64,000 nt of DNA from Pyxicephalus adspersus (GCF_032062135.1 NC_092858.1:122972612-123036611); one strand, 5' to 3'. Shown: positions 1 through 11,035, counted from the stretch's first letter. The notes: a model not told the origin generated them from the letters alone. A program made the numbers and translations.

Positions 1-2690
1 ATTATTAGCTATCCAGTCTTTCCTAGGATGCTAGATTGTAGACCCTTCCTTTACATTCTTCATATACATTCTAGTAGCTTCGCTGAGAGGCAGTTGTTGA
101 AAGAAGTCATCTAATATTAAGTGGAAAAAAAATATTATTTTTTAACAGAAATCTTATTACCTATCCCAATATGTTATATTATTGACAACGTTATAATATA
201 TCCCTAATGCAAACATCTCTCATTTCAGAATATATACACAGGGTGTCTTGGGAATGTGACTGCAATAGGTATGTGAACAAGATTCCCAGTCACGTGGATT
301 CCAGCAAGAGTCATCAGGGTGATAAATCTAATCTGCCTATTTGGTAAACGCAGCCTGTTCCTGTATGCCTCTGCTCTGCAGAAGCTCAGAACAACCCACC
401 TTAGCCCTTTAGTTTCAGCGAATTAATGAGATTAAGTTTATAGAGAATCCCCCTTATTTATTCCAGTATTCATGGTACTGAAGAGAGGTTTCATACAACC
501 TGATATTATTGTATACAGTTCCAAAACTCCATGGGAATATAGGGAACCTATGCCAGAGCCTGCACCAGCGGATTGACATTCTATGCTACCAGACATCTAT
601 ATCCTGATCAGTGCTAGAAATTAGGGTCTACTTATATAGTATATCTTTTCCTGGACTGTATTCCTCATTCAACACCCATATCTCTACCTACACCCCTATT
701 CTTTACCCTTCATCTTGTCAAAATGATTTGTCTGTCTATTGTGCTGATATATTTGACTTATGTTAGTCACTGTTTTTTGGAAGGTACTATTATGTTTAGC
801 AAGTTATAAATTGGTGTTATTGTGTCCTTCCTACTGTTGTATGGTATTTATTGTGATTTATTTTGTATCCCTGCAAAACCTTTAAATTAAGAATGTAAAA
901 AAAAAATATGCTAAAACAGCTAAACAAATTCTATTTACTAATCAGAGGGAGCTTTTCTACAGTGGATATTTTTTGGTTTAATTTGCCTTCTCGATGGGGC
1001 CTCCTCCCATATAGCAATCCACACCAATGCTATAGGGTTATACAATATGATAATGTAGTAGAGTGGTATATATTTATCATTTAGGTCACCTAAAACAATG
1101 GAAGCTTATATACCTTATGCAATTTATTTTGTCCCAGCATAGTCATGCCAAGACTGTTCCTTGAGCTGTGCAAGTAAAGATTCAATGGCCACATACATTT
1201 TACATAACATTATACCAAGACATACCTTCATGTGATCAAGCATGCAATATCACATTATTGCTGACACCTTTTTACTAGCTGTGAGAGTCATTATAACCTG
1301 TTACATAGGACATTAAATAGTTTATGAGCACAGGTACTGTATTTCCAAAACAAAGGTTATTAAAACTGAATATTGCTTTTTTATTTTATTTTACTATAAA
1401 TATTCCATAAAACCTTTTTTCAGTTTCAGTAAGAAAAATGTATCCTTATAGAAAGATTCAGAATAAATAATGAAGGGCAAAGATGGTTCTTTTTATGTGT
1501 TTATATATTATATTTATTATACTGCACAAACACAGAGCTGGAAATGAGGATATTACAGTTTGTCTTGAGGATGTAGTTGGCCTTTCAACTAAGCCTTGAA
1601 TTCTGAGCAACTCTCAGTCCATTTCCCTCTCCTCCACTTACTGGATCTGCATTGATTTGCAATAAATAGTGTATGAGCGGCTGGAAGTGGACTGCTTACA
1701 TAAGCTCCTGCTACAGTTGTTTTTGTGACACCAAAAGTCAGCAAGTGCTTGATTGATGCTGTCTTTCCTCAATGGACCAAACTGAATCATAGAACATCCA
1801 GCCTATGTTTTATAACTTTAATTTCCTATATTGCGGTTGCAGAAATGCTATCAGTGGACATTGTTTAATATTTACACTGCACCAGTAGCTTAAAATTACA
1901 ACATAAGTTCCAAGCATTTAAAAGAGGTTTCATATATAATTGCTAATCTAATGGAACTGGAAATAAGCCATGAAATATTTGTCAGACAGAACTGTTCATT
2001 ATAGATAAAATCAAATGCAAAGGTATAGATCAAATGCAAAGGTAAATCTATGGGGGGGGGGGGACAGTAGTTCAGGGCTGTGGATGCAACAAAAGTGGAT
2101 GTGGATGCAACAAAAAACAGGATGTATAGCAAGCAGGTCTGAGTCTGCGATGGGTGAGTGGGCAGGTTGTGTCTATACAGGGGGACAGAGCCACGGACCA
2201 CTAAAATTTTCTTGCGGACCACTGGTTGGCGACTTCTTTGGTAAAGCACTGTATATATTTATCTTCTACAAGATCCTAAATTGAGCAATGTGTAGCAAGA
2301 TTAGAAGAGCAGGAAGTGATTAAACCATATCTTCGACTGGTGCTAGAGCCACTCCCTCTGGCACATGGCAGTTTCAGCGCTGGATGGCACTGGGACACGC
2401 ATTAGCCATTGACTCTCGCTTCATTTTAAAAGGACATTGAAACAAAAAAAAATTCCCCTGTGCCATTTAAAATTGGAGCCCATGAGTCAAGTGGTTAAAT
2501 AAAAGGCTACTTTATGTTTCCTGTGCACAAACAAAGAAAAAAAGAAAGTTTAGGTACATTTCTGGTGAAAGATGAGAAGGTTTAGGTTTTAGGTTAGCTG
2601 AATCTTTATTTGTCAGATTGAAGTCCTTGATGTTGTGTATAGCACAAATGTCCAAATCCTTATATTTTTGCATTTTCTCAGAAGGGTAAT
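1..2690. other. non-genic AT-rich stretch with short tandem duplications and a G-run
   Basis: Apart from the possible LINE tail I see no gene. A 19-20 bp unit containing ATCAAATGCAAAGGTA is tandemly duplicated at about 2009-2047, followed by a run of 12 G at 2052-2063. A GTGGATGCAACAAAA unit is also duplicated near 2080-2117. The frames across this area (1896-2249 minus, 2015-2284 plus) are low-complexity chance frames. Confidence 0.5.
480..910 (+). mobile_element. possible L1-type LINE 3' tail
   Basis: From about 640 the plus strand becomes T-rich with TTTATTGTGATTTATTTTGTAT-like blocks and ends in an A-run near 898-906. This resembles the 3' untranslated end of the L1-type element seen at 60385-61140. 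No ORF2 reading frame can be followed with confidence upstream. The call rests on composition and the A-tail only; ordinary AT-rich DNA is the alternative. Confidence 0.25.
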
Positions 2691-2700
2691 GTTAGTTTTT

Positions 2701-3115
2701 AGACAATGCGCTTCCAACATTGTGACAGCAGTTTGAGAAAGGCCTTTTTCACTTCAAGCCTGACTATGTCCTTGTGTACAAAATCTATACAATAAAAACA
2801 TTATTTGAGGGGTTTGGTGTGCAGGAAATGAACTGTTCTGCAAAGAGACCTAAGTTTCAACCTGAATGCTCAATATTGAACACCTTCGGGAATACCTGGA
2901 ATGTTGATGATCATCCAAGTCATCTTTTCCAACATCAGTATTTGATCTATTGATGCTATTTTGGCTGAATGTGCACCGATTTCCACAAATACACATTAAA
3001 ACTTTGTTAAGAGCATTACAAGATGTTTTAGGCTGATTAGGCCCCTAAGGGGTTCAACCTCATATTGATGTCCATGATTTTTGAACAGAAAAAAAATCTT
3101 TAGATGTAATGGTCA
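2701..3115 (+). pseudogene. Tc1/mariner transposase, C-terminal remnant
   Basis: Conceptual translation of the plus strand (about 2765-2830) gives fragments such as LVYK-I-TIKTLFEGFGVQEM and then SAKRPKFQP. These match the C-terminal DDE part of Tc1 transposases, where a 'VHKARSIKTW-DEFGVQE--W-A--PDLNPIEH' pattern is usual. The catalytic 'DLNPIEH' stretch is eroded to something like 'KFQPECSIL', and several stops and shifts follow, so the gene is dead. The DNA continues through the usual sequence after the stop (GGGGTTCAACCTCATATTGA-like, then AATGGTCAGG) and is lost near 3115. Neither terminal inverted repeat can be seen. The family is Tc1-like; the exact lineage cannot be given without a search. 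Confidence 0.7.
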
Positions 3116-3119
3116 GGGT

Positions 3120-4272
3120 CATAAAACAACAGTTTCCAAAGGACAATTTGGAAACAAAGTTTTTTTAGCAACTCTAAACCCCAAACCCTAAAAAAGATAC
3201 ATTAAAACAAATTACTGCTGGTTTCAGCTGTTTGTGATCTGCCGCATATTACACGTAGTGTGATATTTGACATGATGTTTTATAAATTGTGACGTGTTTG
3301 CTACCTGTTATATTCAATTTAACTAAAAGCAGTGTTTTATGCATGTGTATTATTTAATCAAGATAGCATTATTGGCTAAAGTAAAGCGTGTTCAAGATAG
3401 TCACTGTAGTGATTTGAAGAATGTGACAGCTGAGGCACTCACTGTCCCAGAAATACTCAGTGATATATCTTAGTTTAGGTGTAAGTAATGTTAAAATGAC
3501 ACAGATTTAAAATGTCATATCTTCTCTAGCACCCTTCGACTATAAGAGAACAAATGAGAATTGTCAATCAAAAGGCATACACTAAAACATACCTTGCATG
3601 TTGCATGAAAATAGGCTAATCAATCCACAATCAGAAATCACTATAAATTTGTGTTGCTGTGATAGAATCCCAAGGAGTCTTGGGTCATAACTAAAGTACA
3701 CAAAGTACACAGCATTAAAGATGCTTTGAGTAAAAAAAAGTTCATAAAACATTCACTTTTCCCCTTCACAAGTCACTCTCCAACTCATGATTTAATTCTA
3801 AATAAAGCAAATAATTAAAAATCTATAAAAACACATATGTGACAGGGTAATCAAATTCAATACATCCCCAAATTGTGTCAGGGAACATAGGGAACTATTG
3901 TATGATTTTCAATTCTTTACCCAAACTCTACACCTTTTTTTACACTGGAATAAATGTATGAACTATTTGTAAAAGATGTTTTACACATTTTCTATTGGAA
4001 TCCAACAGAAAAAAGGTTTACAAGTTGGGGAAAATTTTAACTGAATCTTCATTTAGTGAATCTGAATGAAAACATTTATCAATAGACCCCACAATTTTTC
4101 CCATATCCTCCTAACCTTTATTAAGAAATATGAATTATATATATTTATTTATATATATATATATATAAACATACCTAAGAGGTAATTATATACCTCAGCA
4201 CTAATATTTAAAAATTAAACACCTCTATTATATATATTTTTTTATTACATTGAAAATAGGCAAACTAATACT
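3120..4272. other. AT-rich non-genic stretch with TA microsatellite
   Basis: No gene is visible. A TA-rich microsatellite lies at about 4136-4168. The short CCCCAAACCCTAAAAAAG at 3179-3196 is telomere-like only by chance. Confidence 0.5.
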
Positions 4273-4450
4273 TTGGTTCTGATTTTTTAAACCTCTCCAA
4301 AGCTGGAGAGGATACATTTTCATTTGTTAGCAAATGTTTTCCATCCTGGATCAGATCCATTTCAGGTTTCCTAGATCACCCAGCTTTAGTGATGAAAGTG
4401 TATCCGCTCTAGCCTCTCTAGCCTTGGAGAGCTTTAATAAATCAGGGCCT
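4273..4450. mobile_element. palA palindromic MITE, copy 1
   Basis: This is the first of nine copies of one near-palindromic element. It opens with a decayed TTGGTTCTGATTTTTTAAAC, then CTCTCCAAAGCTGGAGAGGA, and closes with the reverse complement: GTATCC, then AGCCTTGGAGAGCTTTAATA and AATCAGGGCC. About 45 bp of the left arm, between GATACATTTTC and the central TTGTTAGCAAATG loop, is missing compared with the fuller copies at 40027 and 42218. It has no coding capacity, so any mobility would depend on transposase supplied elsewhere. Confidence 0.75.
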
Positions 4451-4559
4451 TTGCCTGAAGCAAAGTTGAGTCAGAAGAACATCAGTAATATACTGAATGC
4501 TTAGCATCTATCATGAACACTTTGAACAGAAGTATCTAATGTACAATACAATGTATACA

Positions 4560-5000
4560 GTGCATGGGTCTGCAACACAGAGCGCAGGGTTAGAGGTATG
4601 TAATAAATAGTGTATAGGTAACAGAATAAATACAGCAGAGTGCAATTAACAAGGATCATAACATAGGGGTCAGAAGTATATGCAGTCCAGGGTAAGGAGT
4701 ACAGAAAGCACAGAGTACAGGGGTCGTGTGTGTATTATGCAGGGTGCAGGGCTGTATAATGCACAGTCCATGGTGCAGGACAGTGTCGAAATCCTAGGCA
4801 AAAAAAATCCCCCCATTTCCCTTCTGCACAAATCTCTAAAGCATAATATGCCACGGCTGGCTCTCCTAACAAAAATGTAAAAAGTATTTTCTACTTCCAG
4901 AATAAATCTTCCCAATTTGCTAAAATTCCCCTCCTAGAACAAATCTTTTCCTTTCTTTCAAATATTTGTCTTCCCACGCCAAATCTTCATTCCACCCTCT
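4560..5000. repeat. degenerate minisatellite-like region
   Basis: Short words such as GTCAGAAGTATATGCAGTCC, GAGTACAG and CAGGGTGCAGGG recur at roughly 25-35 bp spacing from 4560 to 4780. A second diverged pattern (CAAATCTTCCC, CAAATCTTTTCC, CAAATCTTCATTCC) follows to about 5000. The units are too diverged for a reliable copy count. Confidence 0.35.
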
Positions 5001-5117
5001 AATACCATTCTTCAGTGTAAGTTTTATGGTCCTGAACACACTTTTAGTCCCTCTCTGAACTCACCAGCATGCCAAGTAAAGGAATTCCTTCCAGGCTCTC
5101 CCATGACTTCTGTCAAA

Positions 5118-5252
5118 ATGAAGTACCTAGGCAAGATTCTCTTGGCTTTGATTTGTATTTTCCAAAGACACAAAGTGGCAGGGAGGGATGCCAACTGCTC
5201 CAGGGATGAGGAGATGCTCCATGAGGACTTAGGGCACCAAGCAGGAAATGTG
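5118..5252 (+). CDS. candidate first coding exon of a secreted protein (unidentified)
   Basis: A frame starting at the second of two in-frame ATGs (5103 and 5118; the latter has A at -3) begins MKYLGKILLALICIF and continues to a VAG-RD sequence. This has the shape of a signal peptide: a lysine, a hydrophobic core of about nine residues, then a small-residue cleavage site near residue 22. The next roughly 23 residues are hydrophilic and contain one Cys and an N-C-S glycosylation-type triplet. A good splice-donor-like site, TG|GTATGTG, follows at 5252/5253; without splicing the frame runs to a stop at 5352-5354. I do not recognise the protein. An acceptor-like tract (TTACCCTTTTGCAG) ends at about 6331, but the link is speculative. 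The whole could equally be a chance frame. Confidence 0.22.
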
Positions 5253-5354
5253 GTATGTGCCTGGGTGCCCAGCACTAGCAATGACTATAGGATCTCTAGA
5301 TCAAGGGGTCCAGTCGCAATTATCCTACAATACTGTCGTATCGTGAACATGTAG

Positions 5355-7380
5355 TATGAATTTAATGTATGTTTAGCAATATTTTTGTCAACATTTTCTT
5401 GTTATGTAATTATATATTTTTTTAAGCTAAAATATATTAAAATATTATTTTTGTATACACAGTGACCAGCAATGAGATCTATACTACTTTATTGCTTCAC
5501 ATTCCCTGTAAGAATGAAAAGAAAAATGGCCATGTTAAGGAAAGGACTTTGTTATTTATGGGAAAAACACATTTATATTAGGCAAATGAGAAATGACCTT
5601 CAAATACCATTGCATGAATTGAAATAGAATATTACTGCATGTACAAGTAGCATACAGCACTATAATTCAGCATGAAGTTGACAATGTAATAATATAACTG
5701 CTCCTAGGAAATACATATTTATAAAGAAAATTACTGGAAACGGCATATATTTAAAACACAAAAATGTAATACACTTAGCTGTAAGTTGCATTTACTGTGA
5801 AAAGGGAACTGTTACTTATATTGCAAACAATTAAATATAAATATTCAGTTAACATTATAACAAAATTTTAATTTTAATTTAAAAACATTTTACTTATATT
5901 AATCAATATATGGGAACCAATACACGTTAGGGAGTACGTGGTGATTTTGCTTATCTTTTCTGTTAATTTTTAACTTGGACAAGAAAATTAAATATATTTT
6001 ATCAATATTTAGTCAACTGCAAATTAATATTTTAAATCCAACCAATAGATGGAGCATTCAGCATTTTGTTTTACAATTTTAATTGAGTTTCTTTTTATCT
6101 CTTGCATGTTAAAACTTCCAATTCATGTTCAGAAGGTGTTCTAACTTTTCACAATTCTATAGAATAATGTTTAGTATATTAAAAATGCATGAAATGTAAC
6201 ATACTTTGGCTTGTTGTTTTAGTGGTTTGTAAATAAATACTTCAGGATGTAAAAAAAAATTATAATAATGCATTAAATGTATTTTAAATGTAAGAAGTTC
6301 CTGAATTTGCCATGGCATTACCCTTTTGCAGTCCCTGTACAGAACCGCCGGAGTGTGAGAAGAAGCAGAGGTACAATCAGTTCACATGGTGACAAATGCA
6401 GTCTGATGAGAAAAGAAAGCGACATGATGAGCTCCTTAGTATGCTGCTTCTCTTATCACCATCCAAGCACTGACAACATGGGCTTGGATGAATAGGGTTG
6501 AATTTGGCAAGCCATTAAAATGATTATGTGTACCAGCAGTAAACATACTCTGGAGAACATATCTGGATTAAAGCTGGACATTGCAGTTTTGCAATTTTAT
6601 CATATAATAGGTTATTTGTTTTTATCTTATTTTAATCTTAGTTTAATAAATGGGTTTTCAGGCTCACGCAAAAGTGCCCTAATATAACCTGCACAAAGTA
6701 TAATCAAAGTGATATTAATAGTCAGACATCATTACATGAACAATGAGAGATTGTGTAAGCCAATTAACGATCCTATACAAGTAATATGGAGATACTGGTA
6801 ACTTGGATATACCATTAAAGCTCATTAGTGTAATTCCTTTAAAAGCATACTTTATAGAAATGGATTCCTATATTTACCTAGGGTTTTCATGTCATTATAT
6901 AGCTACTATCAACCTTTATAAATGAAGAAAATCCCATGGATTTTAAAGTTGTTTGAAGACACCTTTAAACAACAAATATTCTGCATGGAAGGATTAAACA
7001 AAAGAAAATCCCTAAACACTTATTAACAACTCTATGTGGATAGCCTAAATCTTCCAACAAGCTAATTATTTGAAACAGAACTCCTAGCAAACCTCTAAAT
7101 ATGTATTTGATATGCACTTCCCGGTCAAAAAAAAGAGCCCAAGATAGCAGGGACATATTCCAAGATGTTAATGCCAGGATTAATCAGGCTCAAATTCTGT
7201 AAGAGTGGTTCAGGGAACATGAGACACCATTTTCACCCATAGAATGGTCTTTGGAATGTTCTGGAGATACTTTTACCCAGTGGTCCCATCATCAACACAA
7301 AATCTTGGGGAAAAATGAATGCAACTCTGGATAGAAATAAATTTGACATTAAACAAGCTTATTGAAACAATACCATAGTG
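5355..7380. other. AT-rich non-genic stretch
   Basis: No repeat family or gene is recognised. The short plus-strand frame 6277-6495 holds a basic segment (NRRSVRRSRG) after an acceptor-like tract, but it matches nothing I know and is not annotated as a gene. Confidence 0.4.
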
Positions 7381-7383
7381 AAC

Positions 7384-7458
7384 GAGAGAAAGTTGGGGTG
7401 TTTTTGGTCGGCAATAGACAAATCATACTGCTAACCAAAAACACCCCAACTTTCTCTC
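7384..7458. repeat. perfect 25-bp inverted repeat (hairpin, pre-miRNA-sized)
   Basis: The left arm at 7384-7408 begins GAGAGAAAGTTGGGG. It is exactly complementary to the right arm at 7434-7458, which ends CCCCAACTTTCTCTC. The spacer is 25 bp (7409-7433). A transcript would fold into a 75-nt stem-loop with an uninterrupted 25-bp stem. It could be the end-to-end remnant of a short palindromic MITE or a small-RNA precursor; the sequence alone does not decide. Confidence 0.8.
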
Positions 7459-7964
7459 TTTTTTTGTATTATATTTCATTTCAACTCACTTTTTTGTGAG
7501 TGGGGTGTGGCAAACCTAAAATAATATAGAACAATAGAAAGTAGTCTATACCCCTATTTCTCTTTTTTAATATACATCTAATAAAACAAAAACAAGAAAC
7601 ATACTGAATGCTGAAAACCTTTCAAGATTTTTCTTGAATTCTCTCTTTGAAGATGGGTTTTGAGTCATGAACAGTGGGACACATAATTATAAATTGCATG
7701 CTTTGCAATTAATGTCTTTTTTCTGTGCTTAAAATCCACAATGGAGTTGTTTTAAAGATGTTTAAATGCATATATATCTGCACTGAGTTTTTATATCTGC
7801 CTGCAGATTATTTTAAAAAAGAAACGTAAGGCATGTTGACTATGAGAGCACCCAAGAACATAACCGTCATTACATAACAAGGTACAATGCAAACATTAAC
7901 AAAATTAAACAGATGTCTAAACATCTGTCCATTTTTTTAGACCTGTCATTACCATATCTAATTA

Positions 7965-8325
7965 AAAAAAAACAGGTTTTATCTTTAGGCGAGCTAAGAC
8001 AATAAAATAATTATCTTTCTCCCAGTCAGCCGAGTTATCTGACAATATAAAAAAGGAGGGGGTTCTAAGGAACACCTAAATAATACACCACATTAAAAGA
8101 CAATTCACGCATGCCATATTTGTGTTACTGTGTGATATTGGCTTTTCAATTATTTCTATTTATTGTTGTTCTATAACTACTATCATACATTTTATTATTT
8201 GGTTTAAAAATATCATGAAATTCATCAATTCAATGCATCACATATATATTGTTATGTACTGTATGCATGGCATTTGAATTGTATTTTAGTTACTATGAGT
8301 AGTGTGCTCATTCAATGGGATTACA
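7965..8325. repeat. diverged duplicated segment, copy 1
   Basis: Collinear with 9965-10255 in the same orientation. Shared blocks in order are AATAAAATAATTATCTT / ATTAAAATAATTATCTT, CTCCCAGTCA / CTCTCAGTCA, ACACCACATTAAAAGACAAT / ACACCACATTAAAAAACAAT, CATATTTGT-TTACTGTGTG, the TATCAxACATTTTA block, and GCTCATTCAA / GCTCATTGAA near the end. Copy 1 carries about 50 extra bp (near 8030-8080) absent from copy 2. It may be an old segmental duplication or two members of an unnamed repeat. Confidence 0.65.
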
Positions 8326-8567
8326 TTCTGTAGTCTTTATTGGATAGTATATTGATATGCCTGCCAATGGCAACTGGCCATCAAATCTAAAAAGATTAAT
8401 CTTGTGGCCAATGAGGACTGTATAGTTATGGCACACAAATTAGCAGATACAGTTGATCGATAGACTGTTTAGCTGAATGTTCGATATTCATGTTCGGTAT
8501 TCATGGATCATAGTTGGCTTGCAGACATGCATGCATGTCCACTGTCATATTACAAAAACACAAAGGA
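8326..8567. other. AT-rich spacer with no recognised feature
   Basis: Lies between duplicated segment copy 1 and the miniature element. A GCATGCATGCATG-like run is present near 8526. Nothing else is recognised. Confidence 0.4.
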
Positions 8568-8824
8568 GTTGATTTACTAAAGGCAAATGTGCTGATCAAT
8601 TACCAACATGAGGTATGCATGAGCTATTTCACCCACTTCTACCATCTGATCAAATGGAAACAAAAATGCAGTGTTTTTAGATTTCCTTGTACATGACTTG
8701 GTATTTTTCACAATTTGGTCCTCGAAATGAATTTTAACTACATGCAATAAGCTCATTTGATAGCCTTTGCAATGGCATAATTTATTTTGTAAAGTGAACA
8801 GTCTATATTCCATTAGTAAATCAG
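8568..8824. mobile_element. MITE with GTTGATTTACTAAAGGCAAA-type inverted ends
   Basis: The left end GTTGATTTACTAAAGGCAAA and the right end (..CTATATTCCATTAGTAAATCAG) are imperfect reverse complements. The similarity continues inward: GGCAAATGTG on the left versus the reverse complement of AAAGTGAACAGTC on the right is partial. The interior, TTGGTCC..CATGCAATAAGCTCATTTG, has no coding frame. I recall a ranid MITE with these ends; this is a decayed copy of about 257 bp. The autonomous partner is unknown. Confidence 0.6.
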
Positions 8825-9186
8825 CATGTTACCAATTGTAATGAGATGGTGAGTGATAATGATATGTGAACACGATTCAGTAAAGCAATGCTCCTAACTT
8901 ACCCAGTAAGGAGGATCAGTCGAGGAAGTTAGGTAAATAATGGTTGTCATTTAACCTGGAATTGGGGATTTTTAATTGAAGAACAGTATTGCAGTTTTGT
9001 TATTTTTACTATTATTTTTAGCTTTTTTAATAGACTATTTAGTTTATTTTTTGCCCATTTTTATTTTTGTTTTTTTATTCATGTTTATTTAGCTATAAGT
9101 CTTTGTATGAAGATGTCTATTTAAAAATACTGTTACACAACTCATTGCTCCTTAAAATGCTGTTAGTTTTATGTTGGTGAATGTAA

Positions 9187-9610
9187 AGCTACGTACACAC
9201 TTCCAATTATTATCGTTGGAAAACGAACGACGAACGTTCATGCACGATATATACGAACGATCGTATAGCACCGATCCTGCACATAGAGTTAACGGCACGA
9301 TCGTTTGTAGATATTGTACACACAATAGATACGATCGTTTGAGCGATAGAGGAACTATGTGCACGACAGGAAAGTGAACGGACGTTCGTTCATCACGCAT
9401 GCTCTGAACATGGACGATCAACGAACGACCGTACACACGAACGATGTTCAACGATCGTTGTCCAATCCGATCCGTCGGTCCGGTCGTTCGTTTCCAGCGA
9501 CTTTCCTCGTTCGTCGGCGTCGTTGGTTACTTTTTTACGAACGATTTTTTGCCCAATCGATCGTTCGTCGTTCGATTGGAACGATAAAAATTGGAAGTGT
9601 GTACGCACCT
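9187..9610. mobile_element. PIF/Harbinger-type MITE with TAA target duplication
   Basis: The left end AGCTACGTACACACTTCCAA and the reverse complement of the right end (AGGTGCGTACACACTTCCAA) agree at 18 of 20 positions, and the arms continue into TTATCGTT. TAA is repeated directly outside both ends (9184-9186 and 9611-9613), the 3-bp target typical of PIF/Harbinger. The interior is dense in CGAACG, ACGATCGT and CGTTCG words, a sharp CpG-rich block in otherwise AT-rich DNA, and has many internal inverted matches. The open frames crossing it (9152-9451, 9359-9613, 9393-9608) arise from this stop-poor repeat and are not genes. Its retained CpGs suggest a fairly young insertion, although CpG content in the source element was probably high. 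Confidence 0.8.
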
Positions 9611-9613
9611 TAA

Positions 9614-9964
9614 GTTTTACTGAGGTGCCTTTGTTGAGAGTAGAACAAAAGACTTTGGGGATACTACATCATAAGATAAAATACAAATGATAGGGAAAAT
9701 GTAAACAAGTATATGTCCATCTCATGCAACAAAATACTCTGGCAAAGGAAATTACCATTGCAAATATGTGCCATTTTACAAAGTTTCCACTTTGTGTATT
9801 TACTGAAAAAGTAAAAGCAGACTGAGGAGAATGGAGTGACATGCATTTAACATTTTGATGTTAAATAACATTTTGATGTTGTAAATAACTGTAATTTATT
9901 TTTACAAATTTCAAATGTAAGAGAAATACTAATAAAATCTGAAAAAAAGTCTGCAATTTAAAAA
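9614..9964. other. AT-rich spacer
   Basis: Contains a short direct repeat of AACATTTTGATGTT near 9850-9880 and A-rich tracts. No gene is recognised. Confidence 0.4.
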
Positions 9965-10255
9965 GAAAAAAAATCACTAGGTGTGCTAATACATTAAAAT
10001 AATTATCTTGCTCTCAGTCAACACCACATTAAAAAACAATTCATGTCATATTTGTATTACTGTGTGCTTTACTTTTCTATTGTTCTATTGTTTGTTATTC
10101 TGTTTATGCTATCAAACATTTTAATTTCTTAGTTTACTAAAAAATATCCTGGAATGCACCAGCTAAATAAATTGCACAAATACAATAATATGTATTGCAT
10201 TCATGATATTTGAATATAATATGCATTTAGCTGCATTAACAGCTCATTGAAGAAT
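9965..10255. repeat. diverged duplicated segment, copy 2
   Basis: Partner of 7965-8325 (shared blocks are listed there). The similarity reaches GCTCATTGAAGAATACC, exactly where the first solo LTR inserted, so the copy may extend beyond the LTR on its far side. Confidence 0.65.
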
Positions 10256-10260
10256 ACCAG
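10256..10260. repeat. target-site duplication ACCAG, left
   Basis: ACCAG here is repeated exactly at 11031-11035, flanking the solo LTR. A 5-bp duplication is usual for Ty3/gypsy-type integrases. Confidence 0.85.
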
Positions 10261-11030
10261 TGTAATGCGCCTGGGCACACAAACCACAACCAACTCCAGA
10301 TATCCTTTAATCAGGTTTATTCAAAATGGTACAGCACAGCAAGGGTTAATTTCAATCAAGCAAGGTACAGAAGGATAAGGCAAATGCAGGTCAGTAACAA
10401 TCCGAGGTCAGGGCAGGCAGCAGGCAGAATAGTCAATAACAATCCGAGGTCAGGGCTGGCAGAGTTCAATCAGAGTTAGATTCAGACCAGGTCACTGAGG
10501 AGATGACAAGCAGATAAGTTTAAAGTACACAAAGACACACCCAAGCACACTGTGGTAACAGAGGCTATAGCGGGCAATGGTGTAATGGACAGGCTCTCCT
10601 TAAATGGCCAGGATGACCAATCACCTTGCGCCACCTGGCACTGTCTGATGGGAGACTGAGTAAATCCGCCGCAGGGAATTCAAACTAACTATGTCCCGCC
10701 CTGGGGCGAGGCAGCCGAGTGCCACGCCCTCGGGGGGTACAAGAGGGACGCATGGTGACACGCGTACCTCTTCCCACAGTACCCCTAGGACGTGCACTAC
10801 TTTGCACTTGCAAAGGAGTGCTGGGAGCAGGAACCACATCCAAAGGGATGCAAGGGCTGCTGCCTGGCTGAACAGTACTTTGGCCAGGGCGGATCCCTCC
10901 GCCTGTAGAGACAGACAAGCTGCGAGCAGGGCAGCAGCCTCGGCCATGCTGCCTGCTACTGCGGCGTCCCCCTCTGTGGCTGGGAACCCCAGGGACACCG
11001 CGGGCTCGCAGGGCGGGTAAGTTCCTTACA
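10261..11030 (-). mobile_element. solo LTR 1 (Ty3/gypsy-like), 770 bp
   Basis: The unit begins TGTAATGCGC and ends GTTCCTTACA, with 5-bp terminal inverted repeats (TGTAA/TTACA) and an exact ACCAG duplication on both sides. There is no internal coding region, so this is a solo LTR left by LTR-LTR recombination. The minus strand is the likely sense: it has a CCATTTAAGGAGAG TATA-like site after a TGATTGGTC CCAAT-type box, and AATAAA (complement at 10316-10321) about 56 bp before the end. Two tandem copies of AACAATCCGAGGTCAGGGC lie about 50 bp apart near 10398-10457. The first transcribed half is GC- and CpG-rich. The open frames of 125 aa (10621-10998) and 109 aa (10691-11020) fall in this GC-rich part and look incidental. 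Confidence 0.88.
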
Positions 11031-11035
11031 ACCAG
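11031..11035. repeat. target-site duplication ACCAG, right
   Basis: Direct repeat of 10256-10260 bordering solo LTR 1. Confidence 0.85.

Noticed and set aside
3179..3196. CCCCAAACCCTAAAAAAG, telomere-like
   Set aside because: A single imperfect occurrence, not an array.
6277..6495. second exon partner for the 5118-5252 candidate (acceptor-like tract, NRRSVRRSRG frame)
   Set aside because: No protein similarity, the phase does not join cleanly to the donor without choosing a frame, and polypyrimidine-AG tracts are common in this DNA.
9152..9613. four overlapping Arg/Ser-rich frames
   Set aside because: All arise from the stop-poor CGAACG/CGTTCG repeats of the Harbinger-type MITE.
10621..10998. 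125-aa minus-strand open frame, Ala/Leu/Val-rich
   Set aside because: It lies wholly in the GC-rich half of solo LTR 1, whose borders and target duplication are clear. There is no domain, and stop codons are rare there because of composition.
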